NCBI RefSeq assembly: GCF_042453785.1
Contig: NC_091669.1
Span: 12,536,501-12,600,500, forward strand
Direction: 5' to 3'
Length of the DNA stretch: 64,000 nt
Origin: Malus domestica
Lineage: Eukaryota > Streptophyta > Magnoliopsida > Rosales > Rosaceae
The notes under the pieces are model-generated. The model was not told the origin of the DNA. It did no database searches and worked only from the letters and a program-made list of their open reading frames with translations. Positions 1 to 13,462 of this stretch are shown here, piece after piece. The position numbers and the translations under genes were made by a program. Position 1 is the first letter of the stretch. Each line of letters starts with the position of its first letter.

Positions 1-602
1 ACATTAAAGCACTCAAGCAATTCAGATAATGCTTGAAAGATGAAATTCAAACAAATAAAATCACTCTGCAACTGATTCACATGAGTCGCAGGAGGACCTT
101 ACCAACCAAAACTTTACCACAGCGAAATGCTGGGTCCTTTCCATTAGTTAAGTGGATTTTATGTAGTTGCATTCGCATTGAAATAAGGAAAATAAATCAG
201 TAATCTTAATTTTTAAGGAACACAAAAATATTTCTCAACTTGCTTGTTTTCCTTGCATAAAAAATTATAAGCATAGAGGGGAATGGATATTTCCCAACAA
301 ATAATGCAAAAACCAATAATAAAGATTTTTAAATAATTTTTGTGGTTAATGTGTACAGGCTATAGCAATTGCATCAGAAAATCAAACCTTGAAGAGCGTT
401 AAGGAATTGATATACAAGAAAGGCTACGATAAGCTGAACAAGCAGAGGATTGCCTTGACTGACGAGTTGACAACGCCATTGTTGAGGAGGTTTGTACCTC
501 GTTGCTAATGTTGTATCTAATTGGTTTCGTTAATTACTGCATCTGTCTAACATGTGCTATTGTCACAGGCTCTTGGCAATTATGGCATCATCTGCACAGA
601 AG

Positions 603-776
603 GAAATTTTTTTTATTGTGACGAGAATACAAGTGTTACACCACGTGTTTTTATGTAAAGGTAGGAAATTTTATTTTTTAAGTTATTAATTTTTTAACAC
701 ACATATCTCACTATTTGTATAATGACATATGGTGTACCACCTCGTATGCCGATCACATTGAAAAATCTCTTGCCCG
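603..776 (-). mobile_element. 174-bp MITE with ~50-bp terminal inverted repeats inside the RPL7 pseudogene
   Basis: The two ends pair over about 50 bp. The left end (ATTGTGACGAGAATACAAGTG) matches the reverse complement of the right end (CAATGTGATCGGCATACGAGG), and both continue into a TTACACCA/GTACACCA block. The 4-bp sequence GAAG flanks both sides (599-602 and 777-780) and restores the RPL7 reading when one copy is removed. A second copy of the family, inverted relative to this one, lies at 12166-12337. The superfamily is not determined because the target duplication is short. Confidence 0.75.
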
Positions 777-843
777 GAAGATCTTATTCACAAGATCTTG
801 ACAATTGGTCCTCATTTCAAGGAGGCCAATAACTTTCTGTGGT

Positions 844-2552
<1,709 letters not shown>

Positions 2553-2555
2553 TAA

Positions 2556-4014
2556 TACTTGCTCCTCTGTTTAAGTTGAACACAGACTTAAATGCTAGAA
2601 AGTTTTGTTACCTTGTATAAATGTTTTGCATTCGATGCTGCCTGCTTGTTTACTTTTGCCAAGGTTCTAAATTTGGCTAGAGTTTCATATGTTTTGTTGC
2701 CCTCCTTTTTCTTTTTCCTTTTGTGATTAAGTAAAACAATGAACATGATTAGATGAAAAGATTGTCCTCAAACAATAATTGCCAATGAGCAAGTTTACCG
2801 GTTTGGAAGGAGGAAGGGCAATAACAATTACTATTTACATACATATTTTTTTAATTATTTCATTGTTTTCTTTGTCTTATCCCTATATTTCATTATCGCC
2901 GTAAATTTTTGGTAGTTTAAATGTTTAATTTGCAAGTGTGTTGAACTTTGTAAGATTTTTAAAGTATGAACATTGTAAGTTTTTTTATTTGTTTAGAGTT
3001 GGATTAATCCTAGATATTGAGTTGAACAATTTTTTGAAATCAAATGCTCATGAAGAGCTACATGGGGAGGCGGAGGCAAGGGGAAGTGAGAGAGTTGGCA
3101 AACAACTCACGAGTTGGAGTAACTAGAGGGTTCATGCCGGGGAAACACCTCGGCCTTTAGGGGCAAGCCCTTACAATTTTAAAATTACAGTTGCCTTCAA
3201 CCCAACTGCCTCCCATTTTGTGGACCCCCCTCCCCATGATGGGCTTTAGGCGCAAACCTTACAATTTTGAAAGTACAGTTGCCTTCAACCCCAACTGCCT
3301 CCCATTTTGTGGGCCAGGTGAAAAGGCCACTAAACCCAATTACTCTTGCAATTGGATGACTAGTGGAGATGAGTCAAAGGGATGTTGTTATGAAAAGTGA
3401 ATAACCGTGGAGAGTTATCGTTGTGAATTTGATGAATGTAGTGTTTGTGAAGCATGTGCTCGTATATGTTATATTCGTCCACTGCTTAATTGGTTAGAAA
3501 TTGGGAACAAATATTCTCCAAGGAAACGTTTGCCCTTTGGCTTTGAAGGAACTCTAAACTTGTGTGAAAGTTACAGCTGATGTTGAGGACACCACCTGCA
3601 AAAAAAAAAAAAAAAAAAAACATGATGAATACAACCATGGCCCTCATTTAGTATAAATGATTGAATTTGAATGGATAAGACCTAATTTTTAAGGTACGTG
3701 TAAAGAAGAAATAACAAAATTGCTACCAAATTGAAGATAGAAGATTTTTTTTCTTTTTTTTTTATTAAAAAAATTATTATTAAAGAGAGGGGGAGAGTTC
3801 GAAACTATTACACTAATTTAAGGGATGGGGTTTCGAACATAATGGAAGTCCAACACCATATCCACTAGGATATTGGACTACATGCAACTTGGAGGTAGGA
3901 GATCGATGTTTCAAGAAAACTTATTCCAATTGTCCCTGTAGGGATTAGAACGGAGATTTTTCTTCATATACAATTTCCCTCAAATAAAAAATCATTCTAT
4001 TGTGCATTCAATTT
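2556..4014. other. Intergenic stretch without a recognised gene
   Basis: AT-rich DNA that probably starts with former RPL7 3' sequence. It contains the short direct duplication listed at 3152-3312. Next comes a cysteine-rich exon-like stretch (about 3411-3580, reading RCEFDECSVCEACARICY in one frame), followed by a 21-bp A run at 3600-3620. The A run could mark a processed retrocopy, but the family is not recognised. No promoter or complete ORF is supported. Confidence 0.4.
3152..3312. repeat. Imperfect direct duplication (~72 bp x 2)
   Basis: 3152-3223 and 3241-3312 share the order CTTACAATTTT, ACAGTTGCCTTCAAC and AACTGCCTCCCATTTTGTG with few differences. This is a local duplication of unknown role. 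Confidence 0.75.
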
Positions 4015-4171
4015 AGAGAACTTTAACGAAAAGCTTCCGATACTGTTCATTTTAACAAATAATCACATTTTTACACTAAAAGGTTAATCTTGGTACTATT
4101 CACTTTACCCTTTATTTTGTCTTTATCGTTAAAACTCAAAGTTTTCAAATCTCTTTCATTAGTTTTCCTTT
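4015..4171 (+). mobile_element. Short MITE (AACTTTAACGAAAAGC family), copy 1
   Basis: Runs from AACTTTAACGAAAAGCTTCC through CACATTTTTACACTAAAA and TTTACCCTTTATTTTGTC to CATTAGTTTTCCTTT. The ends are weak inverted repeats (GAACTTTAACGAAAA against GGAAAACTAATGAAA). A second copy in reverse orientation is at 33056-33205. Non-autonomous and non-coding. Confidence 0.65.
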
Positions 4172-5036
4172 CAATTTACAGTCAACTTTGAAAATCTTAC
4201 GTTCTAATCCAATGGAAGGCTTTGAGGTTTTAGGTCGATGTGAGGAGGGTACGTATATGGGTTGAGAATATCGTTTCCTTGGAAGTCTAAGAGATTGACT
4301 TTGAGTTGGTGAATAGTATTTGGAATTAGGCAAATCTTGTGGTCCTTTTTTAATTATAAACTATGACTTGGAGGGAAGGTAGCAATATAGCATGCCCGTA
4401 TTTATTTATTCTCACACACCACCTAGTACCATCTATTTTTCTCTGTTCAGTTATACGGGATTTAGGAAGGAAATCGAACTCTTGACCTAAACTTCCTAAC
4501 CCATTTTCCGCTGACTCTTGAACTAATCTCAAGTGCAGGTACCCAATCTCCTCCTCCATCAACGGCTTCGGCGTGGAGGAGGCTCCAATTAGGGTGACTA
4601 TATTGGTCCGGTAGGGCGTATATGACCAGGTGAATGTGACAAAATCAGCTTTGCCCACGATATTGACCTCTTATGCTACTTTTTTTTAGCACTTGAACTA
4701 AATTTATAATCTCGATTTGAAAGTTTAGTTGACCATCTCTAAGAATGAGGCTCTTTGTATTTTGTTCCCATCGGACGCAGTGTAATAATTGTCATAATCA
4801 GACAATATTATACAATTTAACGAGTTTCATGTTTTGTTCAAACCATAATGTAAAGTTGAAAACTAGTGATCGATATACCTTTGTAGTGTTTACATAATCA
4901 ATATTGTTGATGCAAACTAATTAATTAAGGGGAAGCACGGGCACTTGTTGCGTGCTTCTCGTGATGAGAGTTCAACTCTCGTCTTTCTTCTCCAAATCAC
5001 AATAAAACAACAATGAAAATCCGCACACTTACACAA

Positions 5037-5038
5037 TG

Positions 5039-5070
<32 letters not shown>

Positions 5071-5076
5071 GTATAT
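5037..5076. repeat. (AC)n(AT)n microsatellite
   Basis: An uninterrupted AC run passes into an AT run. It lies about 25 bp past the 3' end of the zinc-ribbon gene. Confidence 0.9.
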
Positions 5077-5098
5077 CAGTCCCCTTCCGTTGTAGGGA

Positions 5099-5305
5099 TC
5101 AAGAGACAGCAGGAAAAAGGCGACTGGAACAAATGGTGCAGTAGAACTTCCTCTTGGTTTTGTGGGAAATGGGGATGAAACAAAAGAGCAAGTGAGCGTC
5201 GAAGTCCCATCCCATAACTGGCCCTCCGCAGTAGGGGCAAGCCGCTGCTGCTCCTTTCTTACCTACCACCTTTTCTCGCAGATCGAACACTGATAACACA
5301 CTCAT
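5099..5305 (-). CDS. Small zinc-ribbon protein (68 aa)
   Basis: A single-exon ORF of 68 codons on the minus strand. It carries two CxxC knuckles, C23-P-Y-C26 followed by GG, and C56-T-I-C59, with C42 and a basic HKTKRK stretch between them. The start MSVLSVFDLREKVVGKKG and the CPYCGG motif match a family of 60-70 aa plant proteins of unknown function that I recall from many angiosperms; some database entries name them misleadingly. Full length fits that family. No signal peptide or membrane segment is visible. Metal binding is inferred from the cysteines. A minus-strand TATAAA lies 42-47 bp upstream of the ATG. Confidence 0.75.
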   Translation of the reverse strand: MSVLSVFDLREKVVGKKGAAAACPYCGGPVMGWDFDAHLLFCFIPISHKTKRKFYCTICSSRLFPAVS

Positions 5306-5346
5306 TCTCTAAATCTATACCAATCTCTCTGTCTGTCTTCCCTCTC

Positions 5347-5352
5347 TTTATA
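5347..5352 (-). promoter_or_regulatory. Candidate TATA box for the zinc-ribbon gene
   Basis: Reads GCATATAAAGAGAGGG on the minus strand, 42 bp upstream of the ATG at 5305. This would put transcription start close to 5315-5320 and give a very short leader. Inferred from position only. Confidence 0.4.
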
Positions 5353-5830
5353 TGCATTTGGTATATCTGTCAACGTTCGTGTTTTGCATAGTCTACATTT
5401 TTCAGGGAAACTGCCGCTCGTATGCTACTTTTTGTTTGGTTGTTTGTGTTGCTGGGAACAGGTAATAGGGTAAGTAAATTAATACGTTATCTTCCTGGAA
5501 GGATGCAGAAAGTTCCACGAAGTGTGAAAGATTGACTCGGTCCAAAGCCACCAAACTTAGCCCGGGGTTCACGCGGTTCCCTTTTTCTTCGTCCAAATTT
5601 GAAACGTCAATGAAAATGTCATCCACCCATAGAGTGTCACTACCAAATACCGACTAGTAATTAGTGGAAAGAAAATCAATGGTCATTATATAAAGCATAT
5701 GAACTGTCAATCAATGGGTTTCGAGTTCATTTGGGATTGCGTCTCTAGGAAGCACTTTTACCGGAGATTAAGGGCTTTTGAAAAAGGAAAATGAAAGTGT
5801 TCGTCAAGAAAACATTAAAAATTGATTTTA

Positions 5831-6260
5831 GACCATCTTCAAAAGAGATGTTAAATTTAAAATTTAAAATTTAAATTTGAAGGCTTACGTGAGATGTCAA
5901 ATTTTAAATCTAAAATTTAAATTTGAAGGCTTACGTGGTACTTTGACATCTTTTAAAATTTTACTCTCCAACCGATATGCCAAATTTTAAACATGAAATA
6001 AAAATTCATATGTATTTTCTTTGCATTGGGAATGAAAAGAAACAAAAGGATACTGCTTTAAACCATTAAAAATAAATAAAAAGTATTTAATAATTAATTA
6101 AAAATTTTGAAAGTGCTGTCAAATTTGGCAGTAAGGGGAAGAGATATCATTTTATGTCATGCCACATCAGATTTGGCATCTCGGTTGGAAAACATTAATA
6201 TTGTCTTTTGTTACCCTTATTGCTAATTTGGACATTTTGACTTCTCCTTTAAAGATGCTC
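5831..6260. mobile_element. PIF/Harbinger-like MITE, 430 bp, TTA target duplication
   Basis: Starts GACCATCTTCAAAAGAGATG; the reverse complement of its end is GAGCATCTTTAAAGGAGAAG. TTA flanks both sides (5828-5830 and 6261-6263). The interior has repeated AAATTTAAATTTGAAGGCTTACGTG units (about 5866 and 5919) and the TTTGGCA motif common in such MITEs. It carries no coding capacity. Confidence 0.8.
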
Positions 6261-6263
6261 TTA

Positions 6264-7766
6264 GAATTCAAAATCATTATTACATATTTATGCTTAATAT
6301 TGTCAAGAAACGCTTTATTTATTAGGATAGTGTTATCCACACACTTATTTTTATTTTTTAGCACAATTATTTTGATTTTGGTTATCGGGGTGAATGAATT
6401 GAAGAAAATTAGACTTATGTTAAATTATATGTCAATTTAACTGCTAAATGATGATGTGGTAGCCCGTCGACCCACTTCCATTTAAATAATAAAATAAAAT
6501 CCAGAATTTTTTTTTTAAAAAAAATCAAAATTTGAAAGAATTAACTACAGTGGTGAAGGGCTTGGTGTTAAAGCCTTGCTAGTTCAAACCACAAAAAAAA
6601 TAAAAAAATAGAAGAAAAAAAATTTGAAAGGATTTCTTTTTGGCCGCCGTCGTCCCCAATCATCCGCTCCCTCGTTTTCCCAGCGCCAACCTCGCCAGCC
6701 CTTTCCCCACCGTCCTCTTCAGCTCCCTAACCTCACTCAACTTTTCTTCGAAAACTCCATCTTCCCTCATGAGTTTATTCAGTATAATGGATTTGTGAAA
6801 TTGAATGCAAAAATAATCGGGAAAATTAGGTGACGGACGAGGGCTGAAGCTGAGGGTCTGTAGCTGCGTCGCGCTAGAGCCGTCTTCGCCGCCTGAATCG
6901 ACTCGTTCTCAGAACCCGCATCGCTGCCACTAGGTTCGCCTGATCAGAACCGATGACCCGCTGCTTCTCAAGAACCGCTACCACCACTGTTTTGCACCCG
7001 AATCTGATCTGCACCGTTTGCCTGACCTAACCATTGCTGCTTTATCCTGAATCGAGATCTCATGGTTTTGAACTGTTGCCGCCTTGACCACTGCACGAAC
7101 CCAAAACCAGAAAGCACCAAATCCATTGACGTTGCCCCCACATCGTACCAGACCCGATTGCCTTGAACCCCTGTGGACGATTAGGGACGAAGGCTGCAAA
7201 AAAAAAAAAAAATCCTTAATTTCTTCATTTTTTATTTTTAAGATTTCAATTTTGTTTTCATTTTTTCCAAATTCTATTTTATTATTTAAAAGTGAGTTGG
7301 CTCTGCGCTGCACATCATCGTTTAACAATTAAATTGATAGAAAAATTAACATAAGTTTGACATTACAATAAATTCATAAATTGATATATAACATTGTAAT
7401 GTTCAAAAGATGAGATATGAAATTATTATGTGATCCAAAATTAAAGTGGTAAAATGTAATTTATCCTTTATTTTCTCATTTTGGTACAAGGATTTTGGGA
7501 AGAGGAATTTATGCTAAACCACACAATGAGCTATACATTAAATTTGTCATCAATCCATCTAAAAGAGTGATGAGATTGAGAGTAAAGATGAATACCAGTA
7601 GTCTGCAATGATATATAAGTGGCAATTGCTAGCAACTTCTTTGGAAGAAGATTCAAGGTATATGGGCGTAGACATTGAGGCCTAATTTTTCACATGTGAA
7701 CCGCCAACAGGATACAAACTTATGGAGCCCTTGCCTAAATGCCTATGTGCTTCATCGTTACATTAA
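6264..7766. other. Intergenic stretch, no supported gene
   Basis: Contains poly-A/T runs and a proline/arginine-rich ORF at 6624-6833 without recognisable family. A GC-richer patch at about 6830-7190 yields overlapping short ORFs on both strands. None has splice structure or a domain I can support. Confidence 0.4.
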
Positions 7767-7976
7767 GAACTGATTTGGTATTGTTATGCTTTGAAAAAAA
7801 AACTGTTTCTGCTGTAATGTAAGAATAAGCTCATTTTTGCTGCTTCACGTTTTCAATTTTTTTTCACCCAAAACTGTAAAAATAAGCTATTTTTAAATGT
7901 TTACCATACATATTTTTGAGCTCAGCTTTTTTCAATACCCACTTTTTATAAAAGCATCTCAATACCAAACCAGTAG
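7767..7976. mobile_element. MITE of 210 bp, TAA target duplication
   Basis: The left end, GAACTGATTTGGTATTG, pairs with the reverse complement of the right end, CTACTGGTTTGGTATTG, and both go on to ATGCTTT. TAA flanks both sides (7764-7766 and 7977-7979). The interior is AT-rich with AATAAGCT motifs. The size and duplication fit a PIF/Harbinger-type MITE. Confidence 0.75.
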
Positions 7977-8468
7977 TAAGTGCACCTTCACCTAACGACT
8001 ACGCGAGAGCAGCCGTCCAGCCACCTCTCCAACCCGGCTCAAATCCCAGACCATACCCAACCCATGCCGCCACCCAAAGTGGCAAATCACGCCTCAAAGT
8101 CAACCCATACCGCTGTAATTCGAGCAGTTTTTCAGACACTAATCAATGAACTGTTGGTTCGAAGATCTGTACAATGTCCAGAATGAATTTAAAGAAGCTT
8201 GTGCTGGGGCTAAAGTTCCATGAAAATAGGCTTTGTGTGGATGTTTATACAATTTTGCATAACCATGGCTAAAGTTCAGCGAACTGCCAATCGCGCACAA
8301 GAAAATTTACGTGGTATCTCTAACATAAGTATTGGCAGTTCGTATACATGTTTCTACATCCTGCCTAAACGAAGCAAAAAGCCGTTCATGTCATAAAATG
8401 AAAGGTAGCACAACAGATTTTCTGAAAAGAGTTGATCAAACGTTACCACAGAAATATAAACATGTGAA

Positions 8469-11400
8469 TCATGGGGATAGTTCTATTGGATTGTGTGCCT
8501 CGATATCAACATGCCGTATACCAGGAACAAGTGCTTGGATCTCCTTTTCCAATCTATCAACTTCACTTCCTAACGCTGTCACTACCTCTTCACCTGCAAT
8601 GGGAGATGAAGTTCATAATGTATTGCACGTTGAACTCGGTCATCAAAACGATTTTAAAAAGTACATAAAAATATACACTTGAACACATACCATAGTTTGA
8701 CATCATTTTAAGCAATGCAGTATCATCCTTCTCCTTTGCAGCTTCACAAAACTGCATCGCATCCACATAACACGCAGAAATCAGCTCATACACCAATAAT
8801 ATGAGTAAAACATTTAGAATGAAACTCCAGGTCGAAGAAAGTTTCAAAAAATATAGAAATGGTTAACCTGTCTCGCCCATTCTTCACGCCCAGTCCTAGA
8901 GAGATAATTTTGAACTACCACCACTCCATTGAAATCTGTACCATGCAGATAGCGACCATTATATCACACTGATATCCCAATAATGCCAAATGTAAAATAA
9001 TGTGAAGTATGGAGGAAGAACATATAGTTGAAGTAATAAATTTCAGTTTTAGTGGTAATCAAATTGCAAATGAAATATGTCATCGTTAAGTTAAAACGCT
9101 GCAAACGTCTGCATGTTGATAGTTTCAATACGTTGCTAACAATAAAGATCATGATACACTTTATTTACAAATTCAGCCAAAACTATGAATACCAGAACAA
9201 CAGTGGTTTGTTAGAAAACGTGTTAACCTAACCCAAAATGAATCAAACAAATAAAGAAGACAAGATGAAAGAAAGTCACCTATTTCAGCCTTAAATCTGA
9301 AGAATCCAGGACCAATCACCTCACTTTTGCAATCATATAGAGAATCCACAACCTATAACAAAATCAGTTATATTAAATAACCTTAAAAGCATGAAGGTAT
9401 ATCAATTACCAAAATCATTTAGCATAATTATACCGGGTCATTTTTCAAAAACTGGAGAACCTTCTCCATATCATGGTCGTCCATTGCCCTGCCAATCAAA
9501 GCATGTCGATTCCTTTGGATCAGAAAAATAGCCACCTGCATGGTAGATTCAAATCAGTTGTATAATCACAGTTTCACTGCGGGTCTGAGTCAGAATGTGT
9601 TGTGTTACTTAGGTTTCTTTTTTTTTTCTTTTTTTCTTTCTGAATACCCAGCATTTGGTACTCAGACAACTTCAAAATCAGCATTGTATTGCAGATATTC
9701 ACTTCATTTTTTAGACAGCAATGTGGTATTCTATTACAGTTTCTGCATAATTTTTTATGGAAAGAAGCATCACGTACCATTCCAAGTAGGTTGCCAACTA
9801 CAATCGATCCTATGGGGTCATAAATTGCATTTCCTGTTCTATTCACTGCAACCAGTGATGCCGCAGCAATAGCAAGACCAGTTACAGCTGCGCCATCCTG
9901 CATACATGAGATATTTTACAAAGGGATAATAGCTTGTTTCATACCAGCATAATTGTATTCAATCACCTACTGAAAAGTAACTTGACAACTGCTAACATGT
10001 AGAGAATGAAACTACGAAATATATGTGTGGCTTCATCATTTCTCAATCAAACTCTAGGCTTATGCTACGTTAATGAAGGGTTTCAACAACATTACACGTT
10101 GGGTTTGACTGCTTGAGATAGTTTCTTGCAATTAAGTAGACTCGAATTTACTAATTGGTGTTACTGAAACTTTCATTCGTCTCCATTTCTATACCTAATC
10201 ATTTCTTTCTTTGCAATAACATAAACAAAAAATTTCCAACAACCAAATGAGAATAAAGAAACAACAACCCAGTGTATTACCTCTGTCATGACTGCAACAG
10301 ATGTGGGATCGTGTCCGCGCCATATAAAGTCTCTCAATTTCATGCCCTCAGCAGCTGCACCTTTCTTGACAGCTTGTATGGCAACAAGAAGAGAAGCACC
10401 TAAGGAATGGATGCAAAGGTTAAAAGCGGGGGAACGTGAAAAGGAAATAATATAAGCATATGCATTGAGTTGTACCTTCAATAATAAATGAGCCACCAAT
10501 CACAAGAGCTGCATACTGACTATTTGGAGGAGGCTGAGCAAACCGCAATAGAATTTACAAACACATCAGATAAGCTAAGAAATTAAACGTAAGACATTAG
10601 AAGAAAAAAAAAGTACAAATAGGTTTCAGTAACAAAAGTTTGCCAAGTAAAAACTCAATTAGTAATAACCTGTGAAGTCCACAAGTTTTGAACTCCATGA
10701 ACGATAGTCGCACCCGAACCAAGACAAAAGATACCAACAGCAGATATCAAAGACCAGACAAATCTTTCCTTGGAGTATCCATAACTGCCAGAATCAAAGA
10801 CATAGCGTGACAATTAAAACTAATTTTTAGTGCGAGCAGAAAATAATATATAGGCATGTAGTTAATTTCTAATCACAGCTCTTGACCTCTATATTATGCA
10901 CTTGCAACATCCAATTCCACTAGAGTGAGTATTCTAGATCATAAAAGTGCTTAAACCAGTCTAACTAATGGCTAAGTCTTATTCTAGGTAATAGATTTCT
11001 TCCTTCGGAAACCTTTCTTAAAACTGTTACCTAATGCAAAACTTGTGTTGATAAAAACACAAATGAAACAATAAAATCTAATGAAGATCAACGATGATCA
11101 CGGTATAGAAAGGCTCACGGGTGGAGAGCATCCGGTGCGCGCCTTGAGCTACTCAAACCATAAGCAAGAAGCGCCTACAATGTCAACATGGATTAGTTTC
11201 TCTGCATCAATGAATCGATTCAATCGTGAAATGCAAAATCACAACAACATTGACTTAGAATACCTGATTTGCAAAATCCGCAACCGAGTGCACAACTTCA
11301 GCAAACATAACATGGCTAGAGGTCGATAACCAGACACCAAACTTGAGAGAAAATACAAGGAAGTTGCACCACAATGCAGTTGTGACTGCCCTTTGACTAG

Positions 11401-11956
11401 CATATAGATTTAATGGAAAACATAAGAGTTCAATACAATTCCAAGAAATTAAAGAAACAAACAATAAAAATTTACAAAATGAAAATTTGCAGACATTTCC
11501 GGGCTCAGTACCTATGCTGGTCATTGAATTCAATCTTCACCTGCTTAGCTCTAGTAAAGAAGTCTGAAAATCAAAACATACCCAATTACCCAAATGCACA
11601 AAATCTTCAGCTAAAATTGACAAATTCATCACTTTCCAAACAAAATTTCATGAACTCCAAAATCGAAAAAGGAACCTACTGCGATGAAGCAAGTGCTGCT
11701 GCTTCTGTTGACCAAGAGCAACACTACCCGAAGAAACCAAGTCCGGCAAGACCACCCGTTTCGAGCAAGCAGCCGAGGAAACCAGGCCGCGCAGCAGAGT
11801 GTGAGCCGAGGAGCTAAACGGAGCGTTTTGGGGGACGCTGCGATCGTCGTCCTTGGGGTCTGAGTAGTGAAAGAGCAGAAATTGGGAGGAGCAGCGAGGA
11901 CTGAAGCGGTGGGTGGGGCGAAGGCGGGAGACGAGAGTGTAGGAGGACGTTCTCAT
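8469..11956 (-). CDS. MTPC4: Cation diffusion facilitator, SLC30A9/MTPC4-type zinc transporter (13 exons, 452 aa)
   Basis: Exons (high to low): 11956-11680, 11563-11512, 11396-11264, 11174-11119, 10784-10670, 10533-10476, 10399-10281, 9897-9778, 9535-9434, 9352-9280, 8935-8868, 8751-8691, 8593-8469. All junctions are GT-AG, the phases agree, and the sum is 1359 nt. The N terminus (MRTSSYTLVSRLRPTHRF) is Arg/Ser-rich and could be an organelle transit peptide. The CDF metal site HSVAD lies at about residues 146-150. The second site is TED at about 269-271, the Glu-Asp variant typical of the SLC30A9 branch rather than HxxxD. Membrane segments surround both sites. The C-terminal soluble domain (ALIGRAMDDHDMEKV, then DVEAHNP-like reading) matches this branch. 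SLC30A9 is a mitochondrial zinc exporter in animals; a similar role here is inference. Length is close to the Arabidopsis protein (about 457 aa). Confidence 0.9.
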
Positions 11957-12165
11957 CTCATCTGCATGGAAATGTTCATGGATTCTCAGAAAGCTACTGC
12001 ATTTCGATTGTTTTAGGGTTTTGAGGTTGGGAATGGTTTAGGGTTTTCTGGGTTTGGAGAAAATAGTGAAGAGACGCAGAGAGAGATTGAAGGTGGTGTG
12101 ACAGTGAGCTAAAGAGATGCTTTTGCTCGTAGAAAACGGTAACCAATTCCGCCCCCAAAAAAAAT

Positions 12166-12337
12166 GAGACATTTTTCGGTCGGACCGGTATACAGTGATA
12201 AATCACGTGTCATTATACAAATGATGTGGGATATGTGTGCTAAAAAATTAATAACTTAAAAAATAAAATTTATCACCACTCCTATTAAAATACGTAAGGT
12301 ATCATTTGTATTCCCGTCATAACTAAAAATTTATCCC
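12166..12337 (+). mobile_element. MITE, second copy of the family found at 603-776
   Basis: Shares with the 603-776 copy (inverted) the blocks GTGTCATTATACAAAT, GATATGTGTG, TAAAAAATTAATAACTTA and AAAAAATAAAATTT, plus similar ends (GAGACATTTTTCGGT; the reverse complement of the end is GGGATAAATTTTTAG). It lies about 210 bp upstream of the MTPC4 start codon, so it is in that gene's promoter region. A-rich flanks blur the target duplication. Confidence 0.7.
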
Positions 12338-12842
12338 AAAAAAGTTAAAAATTAAAAATTAAATCATAATTAAAATTTTCCGCAAGTTGTTCTTAACCAT
12401 TGGGTGGAAAGGAGTTGTACTTTTGCATTCTAGTGTGGATTCGAACTTCGTCGGCTTCTTAATTTAACATTTAACCAATAATGCTATCGTTTTATCATAA
12501 AAAAAATTAAAATTTTCCCTTATGCAACAGCCAACCAGTCAAAATGGAGGAATAATGACGAAGAAAGGTGTTGAATGGGTATATAACCTCCATCTAGAAT
12601 TTTGACCATGCAAAAAATTATTTTTTAATAAATAATATGATGACACCTATTCATAATTTGATGACCTATTCATATATCATCTTTTTAATAATTTATTCAT
12701 TTCAATTTTATTTTTTAAATTTGTTAGTTAATATTTTGGTCTCGATTAGTTTACAAGATTGAATGCTGGTTCTTCTTCGAGAATTGAAGAGGAGAGAACA
12801 GGCAGACGTTGAACGATTAATTTCTATTTCTCGTTAAAACCT
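12338..12842. other. AT-rich spacer between the MTPC4 promoter and the transposon
   Basis: No gene seen. Contains a short GGATTCGAACTTCGTC stretch (about 12428) that resembles a tRNA-derived SINE B box, but no full SINE is delimited. Confidence 0.35.
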
Positions 12843-12845
12843 TTA

Positions 12846-12975
12846 GGGTGCGTTTGTTGCGTCGGACTGTCTCGGACTGGACTAGCTGCCGGGACTAAGC
12901 TGGACTGGCTTAGACTGGACTAAGCTGGACTAACTTAGTGAAGCGTTTGGTGCAGTCTCGGACTATGAAGCAGGA
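12846..12975 (+). repeat. Left terminus and subterminal GGACT repeats of the PIF/Harbinger element
   Basis: After the terminal GGGTGCGTTTGTT, the motif CGGACT/GGACTGGACTA recurs about eight times, as does the related GGACTAAGCTGGACT. Clustered short subterminal motifs are the usual binding sites for the Myb-like/transposase complex in this superfamily. Binding here is inferred. Confidence 0.65.
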
Positions 12976-13462
12976 TAAGAAAAACAGTACTGTTCACCAT
13001 ATTTGTGTTTGCTTAGACTAGGACTACAAATTTTTGCCATTGTGTAATAGAGTAATGCTACAAATCTCATGATATGGGTTAATTGGAGCATATTTTTGCC
13101 ATGTATATTATGAATCTTAAAAAAAATTGACAATTGTTTTGTTTCTATTACCTGCTAATAGAATTGGGTTTAATTTGCAAATGTAGCTTGATTTAAACTC
13201 TATCACCCAACAGAAGAAAAATAATAGTGCCCAATACATGCAACTTCAACAAATACAAGTACATAAGATCTCCATAATTTAGAAAATCCTAGTTAACATT
13301 AGCCAAAATAGATCTCCATAATTTACAAAATGGCTAGTTAACATAAGCCAAAATACTAGTGCAAAGCTAAGTTATAAGTCATAACATAAGATTGTATGAT
13401 TAATAAAATACATCCATGTTAACGTTATTAAAATACATCCATGTTAACATTAGCTAAAATCC

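Noticed and set aside
4930-5000. Possible tRNA-like sequence (GTTCAACTCTC motif)
   Set aside because: No cloverleaf can be drawn by eye, no acceptor stem pairs. At most a SINE remnant. No tRNA or rRNA gene was found in the window.
5402-5626. 74-codon minus-strand ORF upstream of the zinc-ribbon gene
   Set aside because: No family recognised, no splice or promoter evidence. It may be a short gene fragment but cannot be supported.
11994-12206. 70-codon ORF upstream of MTPC4
   Set aside because: Overlaps the leader and the MITE; the transporter start at 11956 explains the locus.
13405-13455. Short duplication ATCCATGTTAAC
   Set aside because: Two small copies past the Myb-like stop; too short to be informative.
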